A stretch of 64,000 nucleotides of DNA from Atriophallophorus winterbourni (GCA_013407085.1 JACCGJ010010690.1:62001-126000); one strand, 5' to 3'; positions 1-11,779 are shown, counted from the first letter of the stretch. Notes: generated from the letters alone by a model not told the origin. Numbers and translations: made by a program.

Positions 1-1158
1 TGTTGGTATAGTACTAAATCTATGTGCAGAATCCCGCCTAACTGATCGGATTTCTTACAATAGGCGGATGAGCGCAGTTAGAACAGCCACTAATATGAGA
101 CCCAAGTTGAAATCTCATCCGAGATGCTTCTTTATTGTAGCAACTTACGCCCCGACTAACATCAATTCTGACAATAGTAAGTACGCCTTGTACGACCATT
201 TCTACGCTCTTTTGCGACGTGCGAAAAGCTCCGATATTGTTGTCCTAGCGGGAGATATGAATGTCAGACTGGGTCGCTTAGATATATCACAATCACAATT
301 AGCTGGCATGTTCCATCTTGAAGGCCAACACACACATAATGGCGAACGGTTCATACAATTCTGTGCGAAATCTCGATTATTCATTAGCAGTACTTCCTTT
401 CGCCGCAAAAGGTGTCAATGTGCCACCTGGCGCTCACCGGACGGAAGCTTACCATCGTCCAGATCGACGATATTGCCATAAGTGCTCGCTGGAGAGGTTG
501 TATTGACAACCGCCGCTCCTTTTGAAATACCTGCATAGATTCTGATCATACTCTTGTGCGATGTAGGTTCTCGTTAAAGTTCTCTAGTACTAATGGGAAA
601 CGCATTGCGGTTGAACAATTCTTTCAGCCTGCAGTCCAAGAAATCTATAGGTTTTCTTTAAGTAATTCACTCCCAGCTGTTCTTGTGTGCAACAGCTTAT
701 ACAGTCGAAGGATCCTAAATACAAAGGAGTGAGACTATCGCTAAATCAGACGGTACTCTTTTCGCTAATAAGATTCGTCACCTCTCACACTGGGCCCATC
801 ATTTTCAATAAAAATTCAACTGGCCGCCTGCAACCGATTCATTGCCTCATTTGAAGCAGTGTGATTCTTGGACAGTTAGTTTAGTACCTTATTTGAAGTA
901 GATGATCCTTGGCTGGATAGCATAAATCTTTCTAGTGATTTAAAAATTAACGCATGTATCGAATCCGTGAAATGATTCAAGGCTCCTGGCCCCGTTACCA
1001 TACCACCTGTTTTGTTCACGGAAGGTGGCCAAACCCTAATTAATACATTAGGCGATCTTCTTTGTGAAGTGTAGTTTTCACAACCCATCCCTCAAAGTTG
1101 AGGAGAATCGTTTATGATACCGAAGTTCCTGCTCTAACCATCACAAGATTATTTGCGT
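1..1158 (+). mobile_element. Decayed non-LTR retrotransposon (RTE-like), endonuclease and start of RT
   Basis: The sequence shows an endonuclease/exonuclease/phosphatase (EEP) domain, open from about 68 to 481, with the motifs VATYAPTN, DIVVLAGDMN and CATWRSPDG. It continues in another frame with IDDIAISARWRGCID (about 460-505). Further on, around 980-1075, a reading frame with KAPGP...IPPVLF and LINTLGDLLCEV matches the start of a LINE reverse transcriptase. Several stops and frameshifts separate these blocks, and nothing recognisable follows 1158, so the copy is dead and 3' truncated. Its 5' part is cut by the window edge. It lies in what is probably an intron of ERGIC2, on the same strand. 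The RTE-like assignment rests on similarity to trematode elements and is inference. Confidence 0.75.
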
Positions 1159-2114
1159 CCATATGCCTTCGAAGATTAAAATCGCAAAGGGAATCACAGA
1201 TCCGAAAGCAGTAAGCTGGATTCCGAATTTACGAACGCTTTCGAAATACGCAAGCACAAAGAGCTATATTTTTGTTGCTCCAATGCTTGCGTCATATTTT
1301 GTTTGGGTTTTCATTCTTTACGAACATGCTCATCACCCGTCAATGACGTTACTTCACAGCACTCCATTGGAAGAGTGTAGGTACCTGTAACCAGGCAACC
1401 TTATATTTTTAAGAGCTTTTCCGTCCTGCCCGCCTATAATAGGTTAACCACAACTCTCGCTTACTTAGAATATCGGATTCTGCAATATCCTTTTATTTAT
1501 ATCGAATTCGTTCAGATTTAGATCCAGACTTGTTTTATGCAATTTCAAATTCTGTCAGCTAAATCTTTGGTTGGGGTCAATTTGATCCGTTATCACAGTA
1601 GTTATTTACTGTGATTGATAAGGTTTCGCGTTGTAAACAGCTGCGGTCTTGTTAACATTCTCGAGTGTTTAGTTAATCTTTAACATTGATTAATGTTGTG
1701 GCGTAACCTTGTTACAACGCGTAACAGTGATTACAACACGGAAGCTATGATTTTGATGTCGGTCTGCTTTATTAAATGATCTGTTATACGAGTTATTGTG
1801 CATAAGCTTATTCTTTTACAGCTAGCTTATTATTTTAACCCCCTGACCTATCTAGCTATTTTCATTCATTGTTGTATGGCACTTAAGCGTCTGTTCTTGC
1901 TTTTGATTTGAAACCATCTTTAAATGTGGTAATTCCACTGTTGCTCATGCAGGGTGAGATTCTAATCGAAATCTTCCCTACTTCGGTGCAGACAGCCGGG
2001 TAGTATCATGCCTGCGTTCACCCCTGACAATGAACCCGGCGGCAATTCAACATTTGGATGAAAAATCCGCTTTTAATCCTAAGCAATTATGCTTTGTTTT
2101 TATTTCCGTTCCAG
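1159..2114. other. Probable ERGIC2 intron, no gene recognised
   Basis: No ERGIC2 coding block matching the segment before the 2115 exon could be found here. The stretch ends in a good splice acceptor, a T-rich tract followed by TTCCAG at 2109-2114. A 75-codon open frame at 1163-1390 has no recognisable similarity and probably arose by chance. Confidence 0.5.
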
Positions 2115-2326
2115 AAAAAATGTGAATTGACAAGCGTTCTCCGCACTCATCACCATATCTTGCCTGATTTGCTTTGGAAACGGGATCATTTGCTCGGCTC
2201 TCATGGCACCCACCACCAACCTGTAACACGTACTAAACTTAATCATGATCAATACGACGCTTGTCGCGTTTCGGGAACATTATACGTCCATAAAGTTGCT
2301 GGAAATATGCACATCGTTCCTGGAAA
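2115..2326 (+). CDS. ERGIC2: ERGIC2 exon, lumenal domain start
   Basis: The acceptor TTTTTATTTCCGTTCCAG is strong and the donor GTAAGT at 2327-2332 is perfect. The exon starts in phase 0 and ends in phase 2. It encodes a His-rich linker followed by DACRVSGTLYVHKVAGNMHI, the hallmark CxxxGxxxVxKVAGN of the ERGIC/Erv41 lumenal domain. Confidence 0.88.
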
Positions 2327-2840
2327 GTAAGTAATTGTCATTGAGAGAGTTTTAATTTGTTTTTTTTCTTTTTGGAAATTCGGAGTATTCAACGTGATGT
2401 TCGTTTTTTACGTAGAATGGTTGATCGCACGTATCTTTGGGTGTATGTATGAAATCATAAGCCTGATCCAAGCAAAGTGCCACACAGTCATTGACTGAGC
2501 TAAGATACTGTCTGTTGCTCAGGCCTAGGCACATGAACGTCGAAAATTGTAAATGAAATGTTAGTGTACGTCTATCAAAACTGTTCTGTAGACCCGTGCT
2601 TCATCGTGATTATGATAATCCACTTGCTTTATTTTTGTTATACTGGCTCATCCTTGTTGACCGATCTTCCACTTTCTATGGCCATACGATCACGTCAGTA
2701 ATATGCAGCTCGCAAGAAGTCCACTCAGTCTGATTGCAATTATTCATTTCTTAAATATTTGTCTGTCCGAGCTTGTTAGCATCAGTATACATTTGAAAAT
2801 TAACATCACTTTGCAAGTTTCATCTTCAAATTGAGGTGGC

Positions 2841-2878
<38 letters not shown>

Positions 2879-5800
2879 TATATATATATATATATAGATA
2901 TATATTCCAAATCTAGGTTAATTTTGTCATGGTTTTACAGAAGTGATCTTCTGTAAAACTCCGGTGTAATGTTTGGAATTCCCGGGACTAAAAGATCTGT
3001 GGATTCTGGTGTATAATGAGCATAATTAGTCTGGAATTGGGTGCCTACACCAATTAATCGAGTTTCGTGAAGGAGTAGAGTAATATCAGCATGTCAGTTC
3101 CCTTGCGGCTTTCACTGCCATGCATCATAACAAGCATTCATCGTCGCCTCTTTTGACAAGGTACGATATTCAACAAACACTCGAAGAAATTGCTTACTAC
3201 AATACTTGTTATCACTAATGACGTGCTGGTGACATCCTCTAGCATAACTAGCCCCTGGGATATCGGATCATGGGGACCACAGCCCGGAAAGCGGACTGTG
3301 ATTACCTTATGGTCACGTCGTTTTTTTACGATAATCCGGATGCGGCAGGACAAAAAAGAATCCGTCTCGGAAGTCTGGTCCGATATCAACAAAACGTGAC
3401 GCAACCATGATTTTATTTTGCTACCCTTGACCCCCTACTAAACCCGCTTCCTCATTTTCCCCATTTTAGGGCAACAATCGGGATAGGTAACGCACATATT
3501 CACCTTTCCCCGTGGGTCGATCAGTCTGGTAAATCCTGTGTAGTTTTATATTTCTGTGTATAATTTCTTCGTAATTCGCAGGATATTGGAAAATGTTTGA
3601 GACTGATGAGGAAACCATATTCATGGAAAGAAAGCTTGTAGTGAATCGGTTAGAGCATTTGTTATATGACAAAGAAGCTTCCTTATACTAAACGTGTCGG
3701 CACGAACAGAGACCACGTTTAACTCGCATTTACTCGACCAATCCTAGGTTAGCAAAGAACTGGACGGTCCATGGTAAGCGCAGAACTTGTTTAGATAAAC
3801 AGACAAGACCACAATCAATTTGAACAAACGTCTTCATGTTTTATAGTCCCTCAATGGTTCCGGTTGTGTGCAGGTAGATCAATGTCCGCTTACCGATTAG
3901 CCTGGCAACCTGACAGTACCGTAGCTCACGTGCAGTCTGGACTGCGAGACACTGTCTGGATGCAGGCTTGTAATCTGATACCGATTAGCCTGATTTTGTA
4001 AGCCTTGTGTACTTTAGTGGTCTTACACCTTAATGTTTTCCCCTGAAGAGCTGGACCACTCAATAATCGGTCGTATTCCAACGCGATCGTTTGCTATTCA
4101 GAGGGATGTGGGTGTTGAAATTTTCTCCGGATGAATGCCTACCGACTTAGAGTGCAGCAAGTTTCATGCAATGCAACAAGCCCTGCACTAGATAATATTT
4201 CCCGTTTCAACTTGCTGTTCACTTCGTACATAAAAAATATTTTTCAAGGGCTTGACAGAGGCTCCTGCTCCACGGTGTCAAATTTGAGGTGTCTGACATT
4301 TTCGCTCATCGTGGCTGCTGGCTATGTTTTAGCGATTGTGCATTACGTATGTAGCGTTTGTTGGTCACTGACATCAATGACGCTTTTCTACACTACACCA
4401 TTCAGTGGTTTTTTAGCCTAGCCCTCATGATCACAACCCCGTCGTATTGTGGAGGTGCGAAGTACATTAACGATGACTACTAATCACGAGCTTTTGAATG
4501 ATGTACAGCACACCTCCCTTAGGCACAACACGAGCAGGATCACCGAAAATGCCGACGACGACAATCGTGAACCCGCAATAATTATGGTTTCGGACGGATT
4601 GCATTAGAACGGTTCTAGCGATAACATCTTCGGAAGTATGAGAAGATGGACAACGTCGGCCGCAATCGAACTAACCCTGCATGGCAATGGCTTGAAACTT
4701 ACCGGTCGGCACGAAATCGATAGACAAATCAGATCGAAGTGACAACCGGGACAAGCATATGCAAAGTGACAGGCGTGTATAGGGAAAGACATGCTTCAGG
4801 ATCAATGTTGTGGTTGTTTGATTTGTCTATATAACATAGGCGTGTGTTTTGCTATTTGTCTTGTGCGTAATACACACGTTTGATCAATCGGCTTTCTCCT
4901 GTGTTGTGAGATTCGTGGGTGAAGCGATTAGTGTTGGACAGGTTGACCTCAGGGATAAATCGAAGCGGAATCGATGTGCATGCGTGCAACGCGGGGCGGG
5001 TGACGTGATTATTGTTTGAGCCTACCCGATACAGTATGATGTATGTATGAAATGTGTGATAAATGAAATCACAAGCCTGATCCAGGCAAAGTGCCGCACA
5101 GTCAGAGACTGCACGTGGGCTAAGATACTGTCGGGACGCCCAGGCCTAACCAGATAAATGGAAGGAATATATTAATAGCAGTGAGACTCCAGCGTGTATT
5201 CGCATGCAGCTCACGGCCGATACAGTACGTTATATTTGTCAATTGTCCTCTGTGACAAGTTGCTCGCTTGACTTACTTGCTCTTATTAGTGGGAATTTTA
5301 TCATCAATAAATAGGGAGTTGGTATCTGCTTTGATCTTTCACTATTACGACAGTAAAGGCTTCAACAAAACAACAATATCTGATTGTTACAAAAACGAAC
5401 AGGTTTTTGTGCATCCGTGCATCTGTTTCCGGTAGCTTACTAACAGTTTTAGATAGTATTGTTGAGACCGCCGATATCACCTCTCACGATTTTCAGTGCC
5501 AGCCTGGTACGCTTTATATGGATCCAGCGTTGGAACGCTCATAATAGGCTGTTTTGTCTGACGTAATTCTTCATTAGTCTGCCGAAAAGAAGGGATTAAT
5601 TTTCACCGTTTCGTCACCTCGTTTCCTAGTTTGATTCCAGTTTTGTTTACAATTTTAATCGGCCTAAAGCATCGAACTTTACTTTTTTTATCGAGAAACC
5701 ATTCGCGACCGGGCGTTGTCAAATATTGGCTTCCAGCAAGTTGCAGCTCACTCTGGTGTGGAGTCGATTATGCAATGTGTATTGATCTGAGCACTCTCTT

Positions 5801-8800
5801 AGCAGTCTAATAAGGTCATATATCGCAAATACGTGTTTGCAAGATGTTGGTTGTCGCTCAAACTGAAAAATGATCGGAATACTTCCAACTCCTTTTTACA
5901 CATGATTTGTTTTATTTTCAGTAGAACTACTTGCAATTATCCAGTAGTAATAATATTCTCTTTGGTTCAGCGTTGAACTTCAGTCATCGCATCCATCACC
6001 TTTCGTTCGGTGCACCGATCGCCAGTAGCGTGAATCCTCTCGACGCGGTCGAAAAGATATCTACATCTTGTATGTTTATTTCAATACAACTGCTTGTTTC
6101 TGTTTTATTTTCGCTATCAAATCATTAATCTCCACCACTCCAATTTGCAGCCACGGATATGTTTCAATATTATCTGAGCATCGTTCCGACCCGTGTGGTT
6201 TATACTTTTTATACATCAAATACTTATCAGTACGCGGTCACCATGAAGGTGAGTTTTTTCTGAAATCTGAAACTTTTTCTGCATTTACTCAGCTTCTTTC
6301 ACTCTCTAACAGTTTAATGAATACGCGATTAGATGATCGGACCACATCTACTGAAGAGGTGTACTTGCATTGTACTGCTTTCAAATTCAAGAGAGCTCCG
6401 AATACTTATAGATCTGATTGTGAATGCCGATTTACTGGTACTGGTAAAATGGCCTAATTTTGCTGGATTTTTGGAGTCAACGTCGATAATCTCTTCAGTG
6501 ACACTTCATGGAATTTTTTCTGCGTTTGTGTTGGCTTATTTTAGTGGTTTCGAATGAGTTAATAAGCATCATAGCAGGCCAATGTCGTGTGTGTTTTTCA
6601 TACTCTCAGTTAGACCAACCGAAAAGCATTTGTGGATTATACGACATATAATACACGAATGTGTCTTGTTACTTGTGTACGACTATCTCCTCCTGGAGGA
6701 TGAGTCTGCTTCAATGAAGATTCTTGGGAATTTGGGTACAAAGCGGCGTCCCCAGCACGATTCGGCGTTTGTTCGAACCAGCTTCTCTAGCCTTTGCAAA
6801 ACCAAGTGCGACCTGCAAGGCAGCGGGAAGTTGCTAGAAGAGGTGGTGTGCACCAACTAACCGTCTACCAGACTCTGTTCCAGGTTTTTCCTCAGGGTTT
6901 TCTCCCGAAGCCTTTCCCGCGATTGGGTATGCCGCAAGGCAGCGGAGGTTGAAAATCAGGGTTTTCCTTCCCTTAGACGAAATGCCCTCTCAGGCTAACG
7001 AGCTACATCTGCCCGAAGCAAACTGGTATTCAGGCGCCAATCACTCGCCCACGCCCGTTCTGTTGAAGCAGTTACGCCGGGCTCGGGGAGCCACTCGTGC
7101 AGGCCAGAAGCTGGACTTGGTTGTCAGAGGCTATTTGGTAGCATTTTACAAACAGTGGGAGCTTATCCTCACTGCCACCCCCGGCTATGACAACCTTTGG
7201 AATTTGTCTTGTAGGTCAAATTCAACAAAATGGCTCATAAAGCGACAGAAAAGCAGTGTGGAAGATGAGATTAAGGAAACCGAAAGTTTCAACATCGCCC
7301 CTCATCGTCACTGTTGGAAATTGTCAGCTTTAACCAATAAATCATTTCACATATGTTGGTTCAACCAAAGCGGATTACCTTTTGTTAGACAGGAAGATTG
7401 ATAAACGAATTGGCTGAGCAGATTCCATCATGCCTAGTTTCAACTCTCGTGTCTGGTGCAACCAAAAGCTGAGCTAGATGACAAAAATGATCGTATTTTA
7501 TAGCAGCCAAATCTTGCAAGACATAGAATCTGAATGCTTTCCATTTAAGGAGCATCTGCTACATCTTGAACATATCGTAGATGGACAAAATAGCAAATGC
7601 AGAAGTTATTTCTAAAGCTAGTTTACATAACATATTCACCTTACTACAAAAGCGCTGGCTGAGTCTTGCGTTTAGAATGGAAAACGGTCGTATTCCAAAA
7701 GATCTCTATGGTGAGTTAACATCAGGTAGTCGACCTTTTGGGCGTGCCGCACTTGCGATAAAAAGACATTTACGAAAAAAACACGAAAGCTCTTGGCATT
7801 GACCCCACGAGTTGAGAAGAACTTGCTATTGGCCCCATGCTTTTCAAACTCCATGTTAAGTATAATCTTCAAGCTGTAAATAGCAGATCTTTCTCTCGGC
7901 TGGTGAACGTAGGTCATTTCGACGGGGTGCAAATGCCACTGATCGACCGAGTACTGCTTATCGCTGTGAGTGCTTCGGGATTAATTGTTCCTCGTGATTG
8001 GCACAGTTTAGTCATGTGGAACGCCGTGGAGCACAAACTCATCATGCGCTTGCGATAAACATCATATACTAAAGTTGGCCCACAACAACTCGCAGAATAC
8101 CGGATGATAACAGTAGCATAGTAAATGAATCACACAACACATATGTTACACAATTATGGATAACGATCAAACACAGGCCACGTAGTGCAATATGAGCAAT
8201 GTCAAGCATTTGAGTTAGTCCGGCGTAAATATGGAGGACGCATTGACGTCCGCTAATCGACAACCTTCAGGACTTTAATTTTGGCAATTAAGCTGTAAAG
8301 CAGATACAATGCACAGTTGATGTGTGTGTGAGTGATCCATATAACCTTTCAATCCTCTCACTCGCAAGTCAATTTTGTTCATATTGGCCGATAAACAATG
8401 TCGATGTAATTCTATCTTGGATAATAATAATAATCAATGATAGTAGCACACACCGAATGACTGACTGTTATAAACCTTGACGCAATAAAGATATGGAGGG
8501 GGATGGACTTGATTTGCTCTGCAAACCGTAGAAGAATGAAGAATAGCATTAAGATTAGATACCGCGAATGAAACATGCATTTAATCAAGCTTTGCAAAAG
8601 ATTGATCGTAAAATCACAAACTTAGATTCAGAAAAAGTTTCGTACAGTCAGACACTGCATTGCACGGATGTGCAATCGTGCAGCACTTATGTACTGTGCG
8701 GCTATCATCGTGCTAAATTGATTGGCCAGAGGTAGTGAGCTGCATGCAGAAATACGCTGTAGTCTCACTACCATTTCTATTTCCCCCCTCTGTCTAGGCC

Positions 8801-9725
8801 TGGGCAACCTGACAGTATCTTAGCCCACGTGCAGTCTCTGACTGTACGGCACTTGGTCTGGATCAGGCTTGTGCTTTCATACATCATACCATACACTGCA
8901 TGCGTGCAACGATATTGTCAAGCCACCCAGGCCTCGACAAATATAAGAACGAGAGAATGGCAGTACTACTCTCGCATCTTTCTGGATGCTGCTAATCAAT
9001 TCCGCGCTTTTCTACCTACGCAGCACATACGAACTGCACATCCCTAAGTATTGTACATCTATCCGATAGAGGATGCTACTGAACGTTAGAGGGATGTTTT
9101 CATGTTTTTGTCGCTTCAAAATTCCGTTCCGATTGGTTTTCCTTTAGTCGCCGAGGTTTGGGTGACTCGACAGTTTGTCCTCACGGGTAAACTTTTCTCC
9201 ACTAATGGGTGCGGTCACTGAACCTCGATGATGATACCTCATGGTTCTTTTATATTTCTATTGATATCGGGTGCGCAGCGTGTTTCTCCTCAAGCTCTAC
9301 GCCTTATTTTCTGTGCCTGCTTTCTCGCTTGGCTATAATTCAACCTTCTGTTTTATTGACCACGTCGTTCCGATATTCATCCAAACTCTGTTGCCTCACT
9401 TTAGAACCGCACAATCAATCACAGCCAAGGTAACCACGGATTTCCCGGTATTTTCTTCACATACGACACATTCCCTCTTTTGGTGCAAATTGCCGAGTCC
9501 CGGGAACTCATAGGCACGTTCTTCGCCCGTCAGGCAGCTTTGGTTGGTGGTCTGTTTGCCACAGTCGGTTTGCTGCGGCAGGTTGTATGTGGTATTCCAG
9601 ACCTCCTGGGACGGACTCGAGTGGGCCGCAGACTACAACACACGTTGGCACGTTGCAACAGTTTAGGGAATTTCGGTCTCGCTCCGATGGACGTGTTTCC
9701 GCTGAACCCGGACTCCGATACGTGA
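2115..9725 (+). CDS. ERGIC2: ERGIC2, ER-Golgi intermediate compartment protein 2 (5' partial, 4 exons seen)
   Basis: ERGIC2 (yeast Erv41-like) is a two-pass membrane protein that cycles between ER and Golgi in COPII/COPI vesicles and, with ERGIC3, acts in cargo retrieval. Four exons are visible: 2115-2326, 5945-6069, 6151-6248 and 9405-9725. They encode about 251 residues, matching human ERGIC2 from about residue 122 to the end (377 aa). Family blocks in order are CRVSGTLYVHKVAGNMHI, LNFSHRIHHLSFG, NPLDAVEKI, MFQYYLSIVPTRVVYTF, INHSQGNHGFPGIFFTYD and a C-terminal membrane segment LVGGLFATVGLL. Phases are 2/1/0 at the three junctions. The N-terminal exons, with the first membrane segment, must lie left of the window. 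The conserved Gly-Lys after the first exon is not completed cleanly by the 5945 acceptor, so a small exon between 2327 and 5944 may be missing from this model. Confidence 0.88.
2441..2532 (+). repeat. Palindromic dispersed repeat C, copy 1 (partial)
   Basis: Shares with the copy at 5038-5235 the core AAGCCTGATCCA(A/G)GCAAAGTGCC, ACAGTCA..GACTG, GCTAAGATACTGTC and CAGGCCTA. Lies in an ERGIC2 intron. Confidence 0.7.
2842..2906. repeat. (TA)n microsatellite
   Basis: About 65 bp of TA repeats, interrupted twice by GA. Confidence 0.95.
2932..2959. repeat. Perfect 12-bp inverted repeat with 4-nt loop
   Basis: GTTTTACAGAAG, loop TGAT, then CTTCTGTAAAAC. It lies directly after the TA microsatellite in an ERGIC2 intron. 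Confidence 0.9.
2960..3890. other. Intronic stretch without recognised gene
   Basis: Open frames here (for example 3138-3404 on the - strand) overlap on both strands and show no family motif. Nothing supported. Confidence 0.6.
3891..3990 (-). repeat. Palindromic dispersed repeat C, copy 2
   Basis: Opposite orientation to copy 1: CAACCTGACAGTA, CACGTGCAGTCTGGACTG and GGATGCAGGCTTGTAAT match the reverse complement of the 5038-5235 copy. Confidence 0.65.
3991..5037. other. Intronic stretch without recognised gene
   Basis: No domain, repeat or RNA gene recognised. A 96-codon open frame at 4131-4421 has no recognisable motif. Confidence 0.6.
5038..5235 (+). repeat. Palindromic dispersed repeat C, longest copy
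   Basis: About 200 bp. It contains AATCACAAGCCTGATCCAGG, the palindromic CAGTCAGAGACTG, GTGGGCTAAGATACTGTC, CCAGGCCTAA and a second half GTGAGACTCCAGCGTG..CGCATGCAGCTCAC. The reverse complement is found again at 8733-8950. No coding capacity and no clear terminal repeats were seen, so its class (MITE or SINE) is open. Confidence 0.75.
5945..6069 (+). CDS. ERGIC2: ERGIC2 exon with NFSHRI motif
   Basis: It encodes ALNFSHRIHHLSFG and SSVNPLDAVEKI, strongly conserved in ERGIC2. The donor GTATGT is at 6070-6075. The start is uncertain: the best-looking acceptor (after 5921) puts a TAG in the conserved frame, so AG at 5943-5944 is used here because its phase fits the previous exon. AG at 5946-5947 would also fit. 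Confidence 0.78.
6151..6248 (+). CDS. ERGIC2: ERGIC2 exon, MFQYYLSIVPT segment
   Basis: The exon is flanked by CAATTTGCAG at 6141-6150 and a GTGAGT donor at 6249-6254. It encodes DMFQYYLSIVPTRVVYTF and then NTYQYAVTMK, aligning with the lumenal MFQYFITVVPT region of vertebrate ERGIC2. The intron before it is only 81 nt. Confidence 0.9.
6674..7200. repeat. Dispersed repeat, class unknown
   Basis: It starts with a block (GGATGAGTCTGCTT..TTGGGTACAAAGCG) that recurs at 63125-63230, so it is dispersed. It is more GC-rich than its surroundings and contains TTTTCTCCCGAAGCCTTTCC and GCCGCAAGGCAGCGGAGG. The long open frame at 6949-7401 has no recognised domain. It could be part of a DNA transposon or a LINE untranslated region; I cannot decide. 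Confidence 0.5.
8733..8950 (-). repeat. Palindromic dispersed repeat C, reverse copy
   Basis: GAGCTGCATGCAGAAATACG, GTAGTCTCACTACC, AGGCCTGGGCAACCTGACAG, CACGTGCAGTCTCTGACTGT and GGATCAGGCTTGTG mirror the copy at 5038-5235. A partial arm (GTACAGTCAGACACTGCA) lies just upstream at 8643. Confidence 0.75.
9405..9725 (+). CDS. ERGIC2: ERGIC2 terminal exon with second membrane segment
   Basis: Phase 0 on entry. It encodes NRTINHSQGNHGFPGIFF, then VQIAESRELIGTFFARQAA and the hydrophobic stretch ALVGGLFATVGLLRQVV, and then a polar cytosolic tail of about 50 residues ending at TGA 9723-9725. This matches the vertebrate order INHAAGSHGVSGIF, lumenal strand, membrane segment and tail. The tail is less conserved and has no obvious di-lysine signal. 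No AATAAA was noticed immediately downstream. Confidence 0.9.
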   Translation, partial: NRTINHSQGNHGFPGIFFTYDTFPLLVQIAESRELIGTFFARQAALVGGLFATVGLLRQVVCGIPDLLGRTRVGRRLQHTLARCNSLGNFGLAPMDVFPLNPDSDT

Positions 9726-11779
9726 ACTCGATTTGTGATCATGCGGCGGCTCTGTTTCATCGCAGCAATATCTTATTTCTTTATGACTTTTGTTTTGGCT
9801 TTTTGGAATTCCTTGTTGACTTGCACCTGTTTGAAAATTCAATCATTATCGTCCTTGTTCTGGATGTTCTTCCGCTTTCGTGGCCTTTCGGGATGGGCTC
9901 TTCAGTAAGTATGTGGTTGCTTGGGTCGTTGGGTTTAGGGTCCAAGTTCATGTACTCCATTTTTAAATCTGAAATCATGCATGTAATCATGTGTTTGCAT
10001 GTGATTTGTCTTTCGTTGAATCAGTTTTCGCGATGCAACCATTGATTTTGCATATCCCGTTGCCCGAATACCACTGAAATTGCAAGGTACATCTCGTACA
10101 CTGAATGTTTTAAAAACATCTACGAAATATCCAGCAAAGGCGAACTTAATTTAAGTTGCTGTATCACACTTGACGGCTTTCCTGTCTGGCAGTCAAATAT
10201 AGACCCCATGCAAGACGAACCAAGCACTTTATGCGTCGGGTATGCGTTGTGGATATGACGTTTGACTTCCAATCGGACGGTTCGAATCCCACCGTCATAT
10301 ATTTCGGAAAATGCGCTGTAACCCGCTTCCCAACATATCTTGGTCAAGAATGGGGAGCAACAGTATTTTGAAAAATGACTACGACAGCCAGGCACCTTGT
10401 CCAGTGGATGAACTCTTAACACATTTACCGCGTCTTGCTGAAGACCGGAGATAAGCTAATGGGCCATAACGTCCTGATATGGAGTCAACAGGTCATTTTT
10501 GCATCACCTAGAATTCTGTTGGGCCATACCTCTCGCAGCTATAATAAAGCTTTAGTTCTCATCTGTTGGTGATTGTTTAAACTTTAGAACCGTCAATGGC
10601 GTTTCTTTCAGAAAAACAGTTATAACAGAAGCTTCAACTTAGAATTCGTCACTTGTTCGCGTTCTCTTTCACCGTTCCATTTAAGAACGACTCGGAAATT
10701 TTTATCAGGCTTAGCTCGAATGTAAAACACTCAAATTACCCAATAATATGTGTTTCGCTTAATATTTACTCTGCAGTTGGTTCCCAATCCATATTCGCCC
10801 AATAATTATCGCAGACCATGACTAGATGTGACCTTATTGACTGGGCTACCCAGTTTGTGTGATTGCGTGGTGACCATCCAATGAGATCAAGAGATATTTT
10901 CTACCTTTAAAAACAGTCTCAATTCTACTCTTGTCGTGTCATAGATTTTAATCAGTATGTGTTCTTTCCCGTGTTATTTTCAAGACCCCGTAAATTTACG
11001 TCCTCTACATAGATGCCCTGATATGCAATTTAAAGAAGTGGCTTACTCAAGCATCTCTCCACGGCACCGTAGGAACGATAGGAACAGCGAGGTTCGTCGC
11101 GGGAGTGGACAGAACATATTTGAGTACAACTTAGAATTACCTCATGGTACTTTGGCTCCGGATTTTACCTCTGTTGTTTTCGTAACCCTCGCGTAAGCAG
11201 ACTCCACGTATAGACCTGCGAACTCGTCAATTTCTCTGTTAGTAGAAGCAGTTGAGCTTAGTCACAATACCCAATTTCAAGCCAGGATCTGGGTTTGGTC
11301 GTCAGAAGTTACACGTACGTGTGATTGAAGTATTCGGAGAGCATCCCAAAAACACTAGGGTTGTCTAACTTCCAGTCATGTGTACGCATTTTAATCACAA
11401 AATGTTTACTATTCAACGCCTTATCTTTGGTTATAAACGGAGCATCTTTTACACATTTACCATTAATTAAAAAATCGTTTTAGCTTTAGTTTCACACCCC
11501 AATTTAGTTTCGATGAAATGACCACACCTCTAAAAATTCATTTTTATCCAATTCCCGTTCGTTCGAAATTTAGCCCTTATCGCGCGTCCGCTTGCCCACT
11601 CAAAATTCCTGCCCCATGTTATTTAATCGATAAACGTGTATCGACCAGTTGAGCTCAGCTTCATTGAGAGAGTATATGAGCGCACCGATTCAGACCAATC
11701 AAATTCTCGCTTCAGTTTGCTTGAACCAAATTTAATTCTGAATGGGAATTTTGGGGATCACTGTGTCGCCGTACTTGGT
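9726..11779. other. Intergenic region between ERGIC2 and PC2
   Basis: Should hold the ERGIC2 3' UTR and the PC2 promoter and 5' UTR, but no polyadenylation signal or core promoter element stood out. A tRNA-like fragment near 10254-10302 was considered and rejected. Confidence 0.5.

Larger units (their letters stand above)
6249..9404 (+). other. ERGIC2 last intron (3156 bp)
   Basis: Bounded by GTGAGT and TTGCCTCACTTTAG. It holds a dispersed repeat near 6674-7200 and two copies of a palindromic repeat (8640-8950). No other gene is seen. Confidence 0.75.

Noticed and set aside
6690..6750. GGATGAGTC resembling a hammerhead first box
   Set aside because: No GAAAC partner or matching stems nearby, in either this copy or the one at 63125.
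6949..7401. 150-codon plus-strand frame in the ERGIC2 intron
   Set aside because: Overlaps a dispersed repeat and shows no domain. It cannot be an ERGIC2 exon because the flanking exons join in frame without it.
10254..10302. tRNA-like fragment: TATGACG/CGTCATA enclosing GACTTCCAATC and GGTTCGAATCC
   Set aside because: The outer 7-bp stem is perfect and an anticodon-like loop is present, but there is no D arm and the T stem has mismatches at two of five positions. Probably a tRNA-derived relic or chance.
11636..11779. Longer PC2 start upstream of 11780
   Set aside because: The frame is open but begins with GTG and has no ATG before 11780, which itself starts a good signal peptide.
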